This document shows positions 53,342-61,997 of a stretch of DNA of 64,000 nucleotides, one piece after another (the stretch's first letter is position 1; the number at the start of each line of letters is the position of its first letter). The stretch lies in the NCBI RefSeq assembly GCF_006546655.1, contig NZ_VIAQ01000020.1, forward strand, positions 62,001-126,000, in the 5' to 3' direction. The position numbers and the translations under genes were made by a program. Under the pieces are notes generated by a model. The model did no database searches. It saw only the letters and a program-made list of their open reading frames with translations, and was not told the DNA's origin. The stretch is from Methanolobus vulcani (GTDB lineage: Archaea; Halobacteriota; Methanosarcinia; Methanosarcinales; Methanosarcinaceae).

Positions 53342-54502
53342 TCATTTTTGAACAAGTTCAGAGAATACTTCTTCTTCTCCTGTTTTCTGGACAGCAGTCT
53401 TTGCTTCTATATACCAGCTTACAATAGATGGCTTGCGTTTTTGCAAAACCGTTTCAAAGTCCTGCATTTTTATTTTTCTTGGGTTTCCACCTCTCAGTGC
53501 TTCTCCAAGTGGAATATCAGCAGCTTCTTTGCAAATAGCTGCAAGATCAGCTCCTGAATACGAGTCAGTGATCTCTGAAAGATATGATATGTCCAGATCA
53601 TCATCAATCGGACGTTTTTTCAGGTGTATATGAAGTATGGCTTTTCTGGCTTCAAGGTCAGGTTCAGGAACAAATACAAGTTTACTGAAACGTCCGGGGC
53701 GCCGAAGGGCCGGGTCAATTGCCCATGGCTCATTGGTTGCTGCAAGTACCAGCAGGTCATCGGAAGCTGTATCCACACCATCCATCTGGGCCAGCAGTTC
53801 GTTGACAACCCTTTTTGCGTAATCTTCGCTCTCACTTCTTCTGGTAGCAATGGAATCTATCTCGTCAAAAAAGATGATAGACCTTTTTCCCTGACGTGCG
53901 ATATCAAATATCTGTTTGATATTCTTTTCAGATGCTCCCACCCATTTACTGACAATGGTACTGGTCTTCACACTGATGAATTCTGCACCGCACTCTTTTG
54001 CGGCTGCTTTTGCCATCATGGTCTTACCGCATCCGGGAGGTCCGTAAAGCAGAATTCCTTCTCCAGCCTTTTGACCGTACATCTGGTATAATTCCTTATG
54101 TGTAAAAGGATAGATGATGGCCTTTCGTATTTCCTCTTTAACATCCTCAAGGCCGCCAATATCTGGAAAACCAATGTCTGGAATCTCTTTAAGGAAAACA
54201 TCATCCTTTGTTATGGAAGATTCATCATTATTTCCAGAACTTCTGTTTCCTTCAAGAGTTCCCCCTGATGAGACTGCATTTGAACCTTTCAGTGCCTGGG
54301 CTCTGGCAAAAAGGTGTTCAGCAAGATCACGCTGGGTATTTTTATCCATGTCATCTTTGGACAACATGGATGCATCGTTATACAGCTTTGCAGCCTTCAG
54401 ATACAGTTCCCTGGCTCTTTCAGATTCCTTTCTATCTTCCAGTTCCCTTGCAGCTTTTGCATACCCTCGGGCCTGGGCAGCTAACGTAATGGCTGAGTTC
54501 AA
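53342..54502 (-). CDS. Vps4/CdvC-like AAA ATPase with MIT domain
   Basis: A 386-residue protein. Residues 1-75 form a three-helix MIT-like domain (AITLAAQARGYAKAARELED; RARELYLKAAKLYNDAS; LAEHLFARAQALKG). After a Ser/Gly linker comes one AAA+ module. It has IGGLEDVKEEIRKAI, Walker A GPPGCGKT (154-161), pore loop KWVGASE (about 186-192), Walker B IIFFDEID (209-216), sensor AATNEPWAIDPALRRPGRF and a C-terminal helix. Domain order and length match Vps4/CdvC, which disassembles ESCRT-III filaments. The start is TTG, five bases after GAGGTG. An Snf7-like gene lies 48 bp upstream. The Vps4 beta-domain insertion seems to be missing. Confidence 0.82.
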   Translation of the reverse strand: MNSAITLAAQARGYAKAARELEDRKESERARELYLKAAKLYNDASMLSKDDMDKNTQRDLAEHLFARAQALKGSNAVSSGGTLEGNRSSGNNDESSITKDDVFLKEIPDIGFPDIGGLEDVKEEIRKAIIYPFTHKELYQMYGQKAGEGILLYGPPGCGKTMMAKAAAKECGAEFISVKTSTIVSKWVGASEKNIKQIFDIARQGKRSIIFFDEIDSIATRRSESEDYAKRVVNELLAQMDGVDTASDDLLVLAATNEPWAIDPALRRPGRFSKLVFVPEPDLEARKAILHIHLKKRPIDDDLDISYLSEITDSYSGADLAAICKEAADIPLGEALRGGNPRKIKMQDFETVLQKRKPSIVSWYIEAKTAVQKTGEEEVFSELVQK

Positions 54503-54550
54503 ACAGGCACCTCAATTCAGAACCTGATATTTTCAGAAAAGAATACCGTA

Positions 54551-55120
54551 TTATTCGGTATTTGCCATCTCTGATTCAATCTTCTTTGAAAGTTCATCCT
54601 TTGCAGGCTGTTCACTTGAAAGCTCAGCAAGCAGTTCAGACCTGAGTGAATCCTGCATTTCACTGAGTTCAGTGCCGCCACTCATGGCTGCATCCATGGA
54701 AGCTGTCATCATGCTTGTTGCAGTGTTCACTTTTTCCATAGATGTTCTGATATTGGTCACAGCATCTTCAAGTTTAGAAGTATCAAATCCAAGTTGTTTT
54801 TGCCATTTGCCAAGATCATTACCAATCTCAACAACTTCCTTAAGGCCTGTCTGCATCTCGATGACATCGGTCATGGACTGTGCCATTTCCACCATACTGC
54901 TGATAGTGTTGACCTGACCTTCGACGAGTGAATATCTTCTCGAAGCAACCCTGAACTCTCTGTCATTACCTTTTGCCAGTGCTTCTTTTGCCTGATCTCT
55001 TGACTGGTTCTGCTTCTTGATAAGTTCTTTCTCGCGTGTTGACAACCTTTGTTCTGAAATGGACAGTTTTGTCTTAAGCTCTTCTGGTGATATTTTCTTA
55101 AATGGATTGGTCAATCCCAC
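54551..55120 (-). CDS. ESCRT-III (Snf7/CdvB)-like coiled-coil protein
   Basis: A 189-residue, almost fully helical protein. Its N-terminal half is basic (ELKTKLSISEQRLSTREKELIKK; ALAKGNDREFRVASRRYS) and the C-terminal half acidic, the charge split of ESCRT-III. The order is a long helical hairpin, a MVEMAQSMTDVIEMQTGLKEVV segment like the CHMP alpha3 region, then FDTSKLEDAVTNIRTSMEKV. The C-terminal helix (ELLAELSSEQPAKDELSKKI) could be the MIT-interacting tail. The identification rests on pattern and on the adjacent MIT-AAA gene. The GTG start follows GGAGGAGG and abuts the ribbon-helix-helix stop with no gap. Confidence 0.7.
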   Translation of the reverse strand: MGLTNPFKKISPEELKTKLSISEQRLSTREKELIKKQNQSRDQAKEALAKGNDREFRVASRRYSLVEGQVNTISSMVEMAQSMTDVIEMQTGLKEVVEIGNDLGKWQKQLGFDTSKLEDAVTNIRTSMEKVNTATSMMTASMDAAMSGGTELSEMQDSLRSELLAELSSEQPAKDELSKKIESEMANTE

Positions 55121-55276
55121 TTATAATTCCTCCTCCATTTTCTTCTGTTTCGCAAATCTGATACAAAGCTTCATGGCTTCGGATCTGTTGATTGCTATCC
55201 CCATTTCTACTAATGTATCCAGATATACTTTACTATCTTCTGATATTCTTGCGCTTACAGGATAAGAATTAGCCAT
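55121..55276 (-). CDS. Ribbon-helix-helix regulator (51 residues)
   Basis: A short gene of 51 codons with the RHH pattern: a beta strand (YPVSARISEDSKVYL), helix A (LDTLVEMGIAINR) and helix B (SEAMKLCIRFAKQKK). The proteins act as dimers on palindromes. It is the first gene of the ESCRT-like operon and stops exactly where the Snf7-like gene begins. A palindrome lies 19 bp upstream of the start, suggesting autoregulation and control of the divergent SPFH gene. Confidence 0.7.
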   Translation of the reverse strand: MANSYPVSARISEDSKVYLDTLVEMGIAINRSEAMKLCIRFAKQKKMEEEL

Positions 55277-55294
55277 AGTTTACCAACTTGATAT

Positions 55295-55360
55295 TTGTAT
55301 GCCTATGTATACAATGGAAAACAATATATATAATATTTATTCAATATCTTTATTAGATAT
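55295..55360. promoter_or_regulatory. Divergent promoter with two palindromes between the RHH and SPFH genes
   Basis: TTGTAT-N8-ATACAA (55295-55314) and ATATCT-N5-AGATAT (55344-55360) flank an A/T-rich core (ATATATATAATATTTATT) that can provide TATA boxes on both strands. The first palindrome is the best candidate RHH operator. Confidence 0.5.
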
Positions 55361-55409
55361 TATAATCGATACTTTATGAACATGCCTATTGAAATAGGGT
55401 GATAAGATC

Positions 55410-56702
55410 ATGGCATTTAAGTGGAAAAGAGAAACAGATGACATTGCCAGAGTGGTTCCAAAAAAGCAGGTTGGGGGATTTTTTAGTAAAGCAGTGATCC
55501 TCGCTCCTAATGAAAAGGCAGCCATGGTAAAGAATGGTGTAGTGGATGAGATAGTAGACAGCGGCAAATTGCAGGTAGGAGGTTTATTAAAACCCGGCAA
55601 CATCGGAAAGGATGTGGATGTTGCCCTGATGGATACCTCTCCAAAAGATCTCCAGTGGGCAGAGAATGATCTCTGGACAGGGGATAACCAGAAAGTATCA
55701 TGCAACGGTCTTCTCAGGTTCAGGATACAGGACCCTAAACGTTTTTTCCAGATGCTCTATGCCTATGCCACAACTGACAAAAAAGGAATAAGGGCACTTT
55801 CAATACAGGATATATACAAGCGCCTTGAAAGTGAAGTTATCACTCTTGTCCTTGAGCCAGAAGTGAGGCAGGAAGATATAGAGAAGCTCTATGGTAACAG
55901 GGACCTTCGCCTTAACATTGAGAATGAGCTTGAAATGCGCCTGCGCTCCACGCTATCAATGTGGGGTCTGGAAATGCTGAAGTACACTGTGCAGTGGGAT
56001 CTTGGTTCCTATGGTCAGGTCATGCAGGCAACAAATGATTTCCAGACACGTGAAGAACTTGCTGAACTTGATACTCTTGCAGTTGAAGGAGATTTTGAAC
56101 GCAGGGGCAGGGAGGAAGTTGCAGGTATCCGTGCAGACCAGGCAACAATTGCTACTGGAAATGAGTTCCAGAGAAACCAGAGACTGAAAGATGTCCATTC
56201 TGATCTTGACATTGACAGGTTGCAGCATGAAGCTGATATTCGGGAAGCTCAGGATGCCATCCGTCTTAAAGAGGAATTAAAAATCTCAAAAGCAAGGGGC
56301 ATGAGGGCAGAACTTGAAGTCGATCAGGACATGAAAGACCGTGAACACGGAAGGGACATGGAATACCTGAAACACATAACCGAAGCCGGTGGTTCTGATG
56401 TTGCAAAGACAGTGTCTGAGGGAAGAGAATATGGCCGTATGTCTCCGCAGCAGCTTGAAGCTCTGGCAAAGGTCAAACAAAGCGAAGCTCAGGCAAAAGA
56501 TGACAAGGTTAATTTCATGATGGAAGTAGAAGACAGGGAACGTGCAGATTCCTATCGCAGACAGGAACTTGATGCTTCTATGATGGGAGCTGCACAGGGT
56601 AAACGCTCACCCACCGTCCGAAAATGTCCGGGTTGTGGTTCTACCGTTCCGGCAGAATCAAGTTTCTGCAGTCAGTGTGGGAAAAAGTTAACTGATGTCT
56701 GA
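55410..56702 (+). CDS. SPFH/band 7-domain protein with C-terminal zinc ribbon
   Basis: A 430-residue protein. Residues 1-200 form an SPFH/band-7-like domain (KAVILAPNEKAAMVKNGVV; LLRFRIQDPKRFFQMLY). A long charged coiled-coil region follows (about 210-390, rich in ELAELDTLAVEGDFERRGREE-like heptads). It ends in a zinc ribbon (CPGCGSTVPAESSFCSQCG, 405-423). The layout resembles the YdjI/virion-core-like SPFH group. It has no transmembrane helix, so membrane association would be peripheral. It is transcribed divergently from the ESCRT-like operon over a 133-bp shared promoter. GGGTGATAAG lies before the ATG. Confidence 0.78.
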   Translation: MAFKWKRETDDIARVVPKKQVGGFFSKAVILAPNEKAAMVKNGVVDEIVDSGKLQVGGLLKPGNIGKDVDVALMDTSPKDLQWAENDLWTGDNQKVSCNGLLRFRIQDPKRFFQMLYAYATTDKKGIRALSIQDIYKRLESEVITLVLEPEVRQEDIEKLYGNRDLRLNIENELEMRLRSTLSMWGLEMLKYTVQWDLGSYGQVMQATNDFQTREELAELDTLAVEGDFERRGREEVAGIRADQATIATGNEFQRNQRLKDVHSDLDIDRLQHEADIREAQDAIRLKEELKISKARGMRAELEVDQDMKDREHGRDMEYLKHITEAGGSDVAKTVSEGREYGRMSPQQLEALAKVKQSEAQAKDDKVNFMMEVEDRERADSYRRQELDASMMGAAQGKRSPTVRKCPGCGSTVPAESSFCSQCGKKLTDV

Positions 56703-56804
56703 TGGAAAATGCAGACAAACTCCACACATCTTTTTTTATGTGAAATTTATATATCACTAAAGCAAAAAAAGTAGTAGCATTATAGGACAGGCAAGGGTGT
56801 AATA

Positions 56805-58640
56805 TTGGTACAGAAGCTTCTTCAGTTATTGTGTATAGTTCTCCTGACATGTGCAATGCTAGGGTCCGGTGTAGCTATTGCACCATCCAGTGACTATTAT
56901 GATATAACTCTCACAGAAGGTGAGATCGCAGAGATACAGGATGGTTACTATCTCAGCGTTATTGATGTCAATACCGATAGGGAAACGGCAAGGTTTATTG
57001 TTTCCTATTATGATACTTCAGTGCTTGACCAGTATTATGCAATTGGTGACTACCTCTATTACGAGGACAGTAACATCGTGGTGCAGTTCAAGGTAAGTGA
57101 TGTCTATTATGATTCTTACTATGGTTATGACTATGTGGTCATCTCCGATTTATACCTTTATCCGGATTATACTGTGACCTATGATGATAGTTCTACTGCA
57201 AGGACAGATGTGGACTATTCTGATTTTACTTTCGTGGAGGGTGATGTCGTAGAAATACAGGATGGTTACCATCTAACTGTTGAAGATGTAGATACCTATA
57301 GTGAAACGGTGAGATTCATTTTATCTTACTATGATACTTCGGTGTTGGACCAGTATTATGCAATTGGTGACTACCTCTATTATGAGGATCGTAATATCGT
57401 GGTGCAGTTCAAGGTAAGTGATGTCTATTATGATTCTTACTATGGTTATGACTATGTGGTCATCTCCGATCTATACCTCTATCCGGATTATACTGTGACC
57501 TATGTTTATTCTGACTATGATCGCCCCGATACATCAGATGAAGATGCATTGTATGAGATGATCAGTACTCTTATTTTTATTTTTATAGTGGCTCTTGTAC
57601 TTCGAAAAATATCAAAGAATAGAAAGAAGAATAAAGTAGACAAGAATTCCGGAGATGGAATAGAACCGAAATCCGGTTTTTCAGGCCAGTCACAGAATAA
57701 CCTGCCTGATTCAAAGGGAAATGTTGACGCAGTTAAGAACAGTGCTTCTGTTGCTTCTGTTTCAAAAGATCCAAAAAAGAAACCTGTAATTGTTAAATCG
57801 GCTATCCAGTACAAAGGTTCAAACATACTTTACAAGATAAAGGTAGAAAACCCATCAGACGAACCACTGGGCGATATAACTATCAGTCTCTTTGTTCCGG
57901 AAGTATTCCATGTAAAGGAAAGCCGCAAGAATATTTCAATGCTGCAGTCCGGTGAAGGAAAGACTGTTACATTCATCATCCGACCAACAGGCGAATGTGG
58001 TGATTGTATACTTTCCGGCAATATCAGGTATTATGATTACAGCATGAAGAAACATGTCCAGGTGGACCTGAGTAATAAGATGGTGAATATTGTCTGTCCT
58101 GTGCTGAAAGTAATGGAGATCGATGAGAACAACTGGCGACTTAATGTAAGTTCAATGATGATCGCAGAAGAGGATACCAAAGACCTGGAGATACCGGCTG
58201 AGAATCTCTTTGATATTACAACCCGTATACTGAAAGATCTGAATATGTATATGATAACTCCGGAAGTAACTTCAACACAGCAACTTTTTACCGGCGTTGC
58301 AAGGTTCTATGCGCAGGGGGTTGCCGGTATGAAATATGCAGCTTATATTGAAGTTGTAGGTAAACGTAAATCCCGGCTCATCGTTAAGGCCTGGGCTGAA
58401 AAGGAAGAAGCACTGACAGGTTTTTATCATAAGATCCTTGAGGAGATTGAAAAAAGAACTGATATCAAACTCTTTGTTGATGATTCTCTTACACAGTATA
58501 ATATAAACAGTACCACAATTCAGGATAGTGTAATCCAGCGTTCCAATATTGGAACCGGAAAAAGGAAATGTCCTCAATGTGGACGTGAGGCAGGAGATAA
58601 TGAAAGATTCTGCCTTAAGTGTGGTCAGAAACTTGATTGA
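56805..58640 (+). CDS. Membrane protein with duplicated ectodomain, CARDB-like part and zinc ribbon
   Basis: A 611-residue protein. A signal peptide (about 1-26) is followed by two 107-residue repeats (EGEIAEIQDGYYLSV... and EGDVVEIQDGYHLTV..., each ending VVISDLYLYPDYTVTY). A transmembrane helix (about 247-266, LIFIFIVALVL), a basic linker, a CARDB-like cytoplasmic domain (about 330-430) and a mixed alpha/beta domain (about 440-560) follow. The end is a zinc ribbon (CPQCGREAGDNERFCLKCG). The TTG start follows AGGGTG. It lies in line with the SPFH gene and could be its membrane partner. Confidence 0.7.
   Translation: MVQKLLQLLCIVLLTCAMLGSGVAIAPSSDYYDITLTEGEIAEIQDGYYLSVIDVNTDRETARFIVSYYDTSVLDQYYAIGDYLYYEDSNIVVQFKVSDVYYDSYYGYDYVVISDLYLYPDYTVTYDDSSTARTDVDYSDFTFVEGDVVEIQDGYHLTVEDVDTYSETVRFILSYYDTSVLDQYYAIGDYLYYEDRNIVVQFKVSDVYYDSYYGYDYVVISDLYLYPDYTVTYVYSDYDRPDTSDEDALYEMISTLIFIFIVALVLRKISKNRKKNKVDKNSGDGIEPKSGFSGQSQNNLPDSKGNVDAVKNSASVASVSKDPKKKPVIVKSAIQYKGSNILYKIKVENPSDEPLGDITISLFVPEVFHVKESRKNISMLQSGEGKTVTFIIRPTGECGDCILSGNIRYYDYSMKKHVQVDLSNKMVNIVCPVLKVMEIDENNWRLNVSSMMIAEEDTKDLEIPAENLFDITTRILKDLNMYMITPEVTSTQQLFTGVARFYAQGVAGMKYAAYIEVVGKRKSRLIVKAWAEKEEALTGFYHKILEEIEKRTDIKLFVDDSLTQYNINSTTIQDSVIQRSNIGTGKRKCPQCGREAGDNERFCLKCGQKLD
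57027..57505 (+). repeat. Near-identical 158-bp tandem repeat within the membrane-protein gene
   Basis: The segments 57027-57184 and 57348-57505 differ at about six positions, almost all silent; the period is 321 bp (107 codons). The first halves of the repeat units are more diverged. This points to recent duplication or gene conversion. Confidence 0.8.
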
Positions 58641-58653
58641 ATACAAGATTTTG

Positions 58654-59925
58654 TCACACCACTTTGTGTACACCAAGGTCAAAAGGTTCCTGCTGGCAGA
58701 TTATTTCATTGACCTCAAAGGAAAAGTTCAGGTTTCCAAAATCAATTTTTCCTGAGTTGATCGGTTTTACAACAACTGATGTAAAACCGGATGAATGTGG
58801 CTGGATATCTTTAATACATACATTTGGTTCATGGCATTCTATAAAGGATGAAAAACAACTATTGAAGCATACATTGTGTAGAATATCATCTGATCTATTA
58901 TCGATATATATACCAATGGAATTCCCTACTTCGTGATATAATGATTCCGGCATTTTAATCCTGATATTGACTTCAGGAGTCCGGACACAGTATTTTCCAA
59001 AAGGTTCAGGTCCGATTTTACAATTGTTTCCTCCGATTTTAAAAAATACTTCAAAGCTTCCAAGTTCAATGTCTCCTCCTTTGCAGGGTGTTATGAGATA
59101 TCTGGTATTGAAAACAGATTCTGGTTTTATATTCTTTGTTTCGGAAAAAGCAGTGTCATATTTCAGGTAATCAGGGAAAGAACATTTGACATGCAGTTCT
59201 TCAAGTTCAATGTTTGATTTATTTGTCAGCTTTAATGAGATTTTACTTTCATGTCCAAATTTTAGCTGGTTTTCTATGTCTGCATTTAATTGAAGGTAAG
59301 TATGATTGACCTTTATGTTCTCAAAAAAGAATGGTGGTTTCTGGTGTTTGTGTCTGTCAACCTCAAGATAGAGGTCATAATAACCCATGGAAAGACTACC
59401 TGCTATCATAGGCACAAATGAAATGTTTGCACAGATGGACGATCCCGGTTCGAGTGAACCAAGACTAAGAACTGGTTTGCTGCAAAGGACCGTTGCTGGA
59501 AAAACGACTCGCAACCATATGTTTTCAATTCGCTTATCAGTTGGATTGTTTACTCTTAGACAAAGTGGATTTTTAAATCCTAATTCTGCAGAATCTGCAA
59601 ATCGGTAGTCGACATTAATTGATTCGATTACCTGCATTTCCCTAACTCTTTTTCTTTCGATACCGATTTTCTTTTCATACATCCAGAATAAATATAGCGG
59701 TATGTATAGGAGAATTACATACATCGGAGCACTGGCGATGTAGGCCGGATCAGGTCTACTTGTAACTGAAAGTACGCGGGTCACAGTAAAGAATGAGGTA
59801 AGCATGACCCAGAGGAATACATAGAATTGAAAGAAGATTCCAATTCTTCCACCTGCTTCATTTTGAAGTGTGTAGGTGAGGGATCTTGTAATATCATTCA
59901 AAGGTCCCAGGTTCAGTTGAATCAC
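58654..59925 (-). CDS. Membrane protein with tandem CARDB-like domains
   Basis: A 423-residue protein. Two N-terminal transmembrane helices (FFQFYVFLWVMLTSFFTV; MYVILLYIPLYLFWMY, within residues 25-85) are followed by about three beta-sandwich repeats of CARDB/DUF11 type (CLRVNNPTDKRIENIWLRVVFP; ISLKLTNKSNIELEELHVKCSFP; IGIYIDNRSDDILHNVCFNSCF). It resembles the CARDB-like part of the convergent neighbour, only 13 bp away. The GTG start at 59925 lies inside an AAAAGGTGATT sequence, so a later start is possible. It probably belongs to the same membrane system, but this is inferred from position. Confidence 0.6.
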   Translation of the reverse strand: MIQLNLGPLNDITRSLTYTLQNEAGGRIGIFFQFYVFLWVMLTSFFTVTRVLSVTSRPDPAYIASAPMYVILLYIPLYLFWMYEKKIGIERKRVREMQVIESINVDYRFADSAELGFKNPLCLRVNNPTDKRIENIWLRVVFPATVLCSKPVLSLGSLEPGSSICANISFVPMIAGSLSMGYYDLYLEVDRHKHQKPPFFFENIKVNHTYLQLNADIENQLKFGHESKISLKLTNKSNIELEELHVKCSFPDYLKYDTAFSETKNIKPESVFNTRYLITPCKGGDIELGSFEVFFKIGGNNCKIGPEPFGKYCVRTPEVNIRIKMPESLYHEVGNSIGIYIDNRSDDILHNVCFNSCFSSFIECHEPNVCIKDIQPHSSGFTSVVVKPINSGKIDFGNLNFSFEVNEIICQQEPFDLGVHKVV

Positions 59926-60090
59926 CTTTTTACATTAGTGTTAAGTATCTTATAGGGTTTTATTTATAAATATATTAGTGAGTTTATAGCTCATATACAT
60001 TTTGCAGTCACTTTTTAAATTACAGCAAATAATAAATTCTACAGTTATGGCAAATTATAAGTAGTATTATTCGGAATACAACTTCCTTAG

Positions 60091-60110
60091 CAGTAAGCTT
60101 GGGTTTACTG
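60091..60110. promoter_or_regulatory. Inverted repeat upstream of a TATA-like box
   Basis: CAGTAA-N8-TTACTG sits immediately upstream of AGTTATATATTG, the probable TATA box of the HEPN-like gene. It may be an activator or repressor site. Confidence 0.35.
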
Positions 60111-60158
60111 ATAGTTATATATTGAATTAATTAGAAATGTCCTTAAAGGAGGTTATTG

Positions 60159-60602
60159 ATGAGACTTGAGCTTATAGATAAAAGATCAAGATTTGATGAT
60201 TTTGAAAAGGAGTATCGTGACTCCAAAGCATACCTTCGCAGGGCAAAATTGTTCCTAAAACAAGGACAGGATCATAGTGTTGTGTTTAATGTAGCTTCAC
60301 TGGCTCTTGAACGCTATCTTGTGGCACTTTGTTACCTTCATGATATGGAGCCTTTCAACCACAATTATACCTGTTTGATGGATACTGTTGAGATGTTCAT
60401 GGAACCACCGGAAGAGCTCAATAAGGAGATAAGGTCACTGGATGAGATCTTTGGCATCTGTAGCATTGATGATTACTTCCACGGAGAACCAGAGGTTTCT
60501 GACATGGAGCGTATTCTGGGAATGTGTGAAGAAGTGGAAGAACTTTTTGATCAGGATAAAATTAATTCATTCAGGGAATCTTTGTTAACCGACTCTGAAT
60601 AA
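60159..60602 (+). CDS. HEPN-like helical protein
   Basis: A 147-residue all-helical protein. The segment YLRRAKLFLKQGQDHSVVFNVASLALERYLVALCYLHD (split, about 25-65) is typical of HEPN folds, but the catalytic RxxxxH of HEPN RNases is not seen. No nucleotidyltransferase partner is adjacent, so a standard toxin-antitoxin pair is unlikely. The ATG at 60159 has AAAGGAGG six bases upstream, so it is preferred over the TTG at 60156. The substrate or partner is unknown. Confidence 0.55.
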   Translation: MRLELIDKRSRFDDFEKEYRDSKAYLRRAKLFLKQGQDHSVVFNVASLALERYLVALCYLHDMEPFNHNYTCLMDTVEMFMEPPEELNKEIRSLDEIFGICSIDDYFHGEPEVSDMERILGMCEEVEELFDQDKINSFRESLLTDSE

Positions 60603-60673
60603 TCCTGGTTAAAGGATTACTATCATCTCTTTTTTTAAAACGTATTGAATTTTATTTTCTTCTTTTTTAGCTA

Positions 60674-60691
60674 CCATAGTTGGAACTATGG
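60674..60691. promoter_or_regulatory. Palindrome upstream of the lipoprotein promoter
   Basis: CCATAGTT-GG-AACTATGG (perfect 8-bp arms) lies directly upstream of AATATTTATATC, the likely TATA box of the LolA-like lipoprotein gene. Confidence 0.4.
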
Positions 60692-60812
60692 GCCATAATA
60701 TTTATATCTAATTATTTTGCTTTAAAACATGTGATTTTTTAAATATCAACAAAAATTATTATTCTGTTGGTTGTTTGTAGAGTATCAATTATTAAAATAA
60801 ATGGGTGGATGA

Positions 60813-61889
60813 ATGAAAATGAAATCTAAAATCGTATTTGTATTATTTTTAATAAGCATAGCACTTTTAAATTCAGGCTGTATTGGCGAGGGGTTAACTG
60901 CTGATCAGATTGCTGAAAAAATGCAGGAAAAACAGGCAAATATAGAGGATATCTCAGCAACATTGCATATGACAGTTTCAACTGAAGCTGGAACTCAGGA
61001 GATGGAATATGAGACACTTCAGAAGAAGCCTGATAAGACTAAAAGTGTTGTTATCTCTCCAGAAGAGATGGCAGGTCAGGTAACAGTTTCCAATGGAGAG
61101 AAAATGTGGATTTATTATCCGGATGCTAACAAGGTTACAATTATGACAATGCCAGAAGTTTTTGATGACCTTGAGATGGATTACTCATTAATTATCGGAG
61201 ACATTTTAAACGAAACTGATGTTTCTCTTGAAGGTACTGAAGAGATTGACGGAAGAGATACTTTTGTATTGACGCTGATTCCAAAAGAAAATGAAAGCCT
61301 GTATGGTTCCGATATGAAAGTCTGGATCGATGAGGGGACATGGACTCCATTGAAGATTGAGATGGGGGTAGACGATACATATCATGTCATTGTGGAATAC
61401 AGGGATTTTGAAGTGAATACCGGTATATCTGATGATGAATTTGAATTTGAGATTCCCGAAGGTGCCGAGGTCACAGAGATTGATGATTTTGATGACTTAC
61501 TTCCTGTTTCGATGACACTTGACGAAGCACAGAATCTATCAGATAATGAAATTATCACTCCTTCCTATTTGCCTGAAGGTTATGAATTAAGTAGTGTAAT
61601 GTTCAGCAATACTTCCATTGTAGCAAACATTGATGAATCAGTTACCCTGATGTATTCTTATGATAACAATGGCATTGTAATAACTGAAAGTTTCTATAAT
61701 GGGGAAATAGATCAGAATTCAATAATGCTGGAAAGCGAAACAGTTTCTGTCAATGGTAATGAAGCTGACCTTTATTCTATGTATGGTGATTCCTTGATGC
61801 TTCAATGGGAAATCGAGAATGCTATGGTTACCCTCAGTGCACCTCTTGACAGAGATGAACTAATTCTGATAGCTGAATCGATGGAATAA
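60813..61889 (+). CDS. LolA-like/DUF4367 lipoprotein
   Basis: A 358-residue lipoprotein. The signal peptide ends in the lipobox NSGC (about residue 22). Residues 30-220 resemble the LolA/DUF2092 fold (ADQIAEKMQEKQANIEDISATLHMTV; SNGEKMWIYYPDANKVTIM). Residues 235-358 resemble DUF4367 (SMTLDEAQNLSDNEIITPSYLPEGYEL). In bacteria LolA-like folds carry lipid; archaeal versions are uncharacterised. GGTGG lies 8 bases before the ATG. A long AT-rich leader precedes it. Confidence 0.72.
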   Translation: MKMKSKIVFVLFLISIALLNSGCIGEGLTADQIAEKMQEKQANIEDISATLHMTVSTEAGTQEMEYETLQKKPDKTKSVVISPEEMAGQVTVSNGEKMWIYYPDANKVTIMTMPEVFDDLEMDYSLIIGDILNETDVSLEGTEEIDGRDTFVLTLIPKENESLYGSDMKVWIDEGTWTPLKIEMGVDDTYHVIVEYRDFEVNTGISDDEFEFEIPEGAEVTEIDDFDDLLPVSMTLDEAQNLSDNEIITPSYLPEGYELSSVMFSNTSIVANIDESVTLMYSYDNNGIVITESFYNGEIDQNSIMLESETVSVNGNEADLYSMYGDSLMLQWEIENAMVTLSAPLDRDELILIAESME

Positions 61890-61997
61890 TAAAAACTGTA
61901 ATTTTATCGAATGTATGTAGTTCTTTCGGACTGCATACATTTCTTGTTTTTTCTCTACTGGTTTTTCGTACTCTTTAGATCGACAATGTACTTAATA

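Noticed and set aside
60159-60602. HEPN/MNT toxin-antitoxin pair
   Set aside because: The HEPN-like protein lacks the RxxxxH motif and has no nucleotidyltransferase neighbour.
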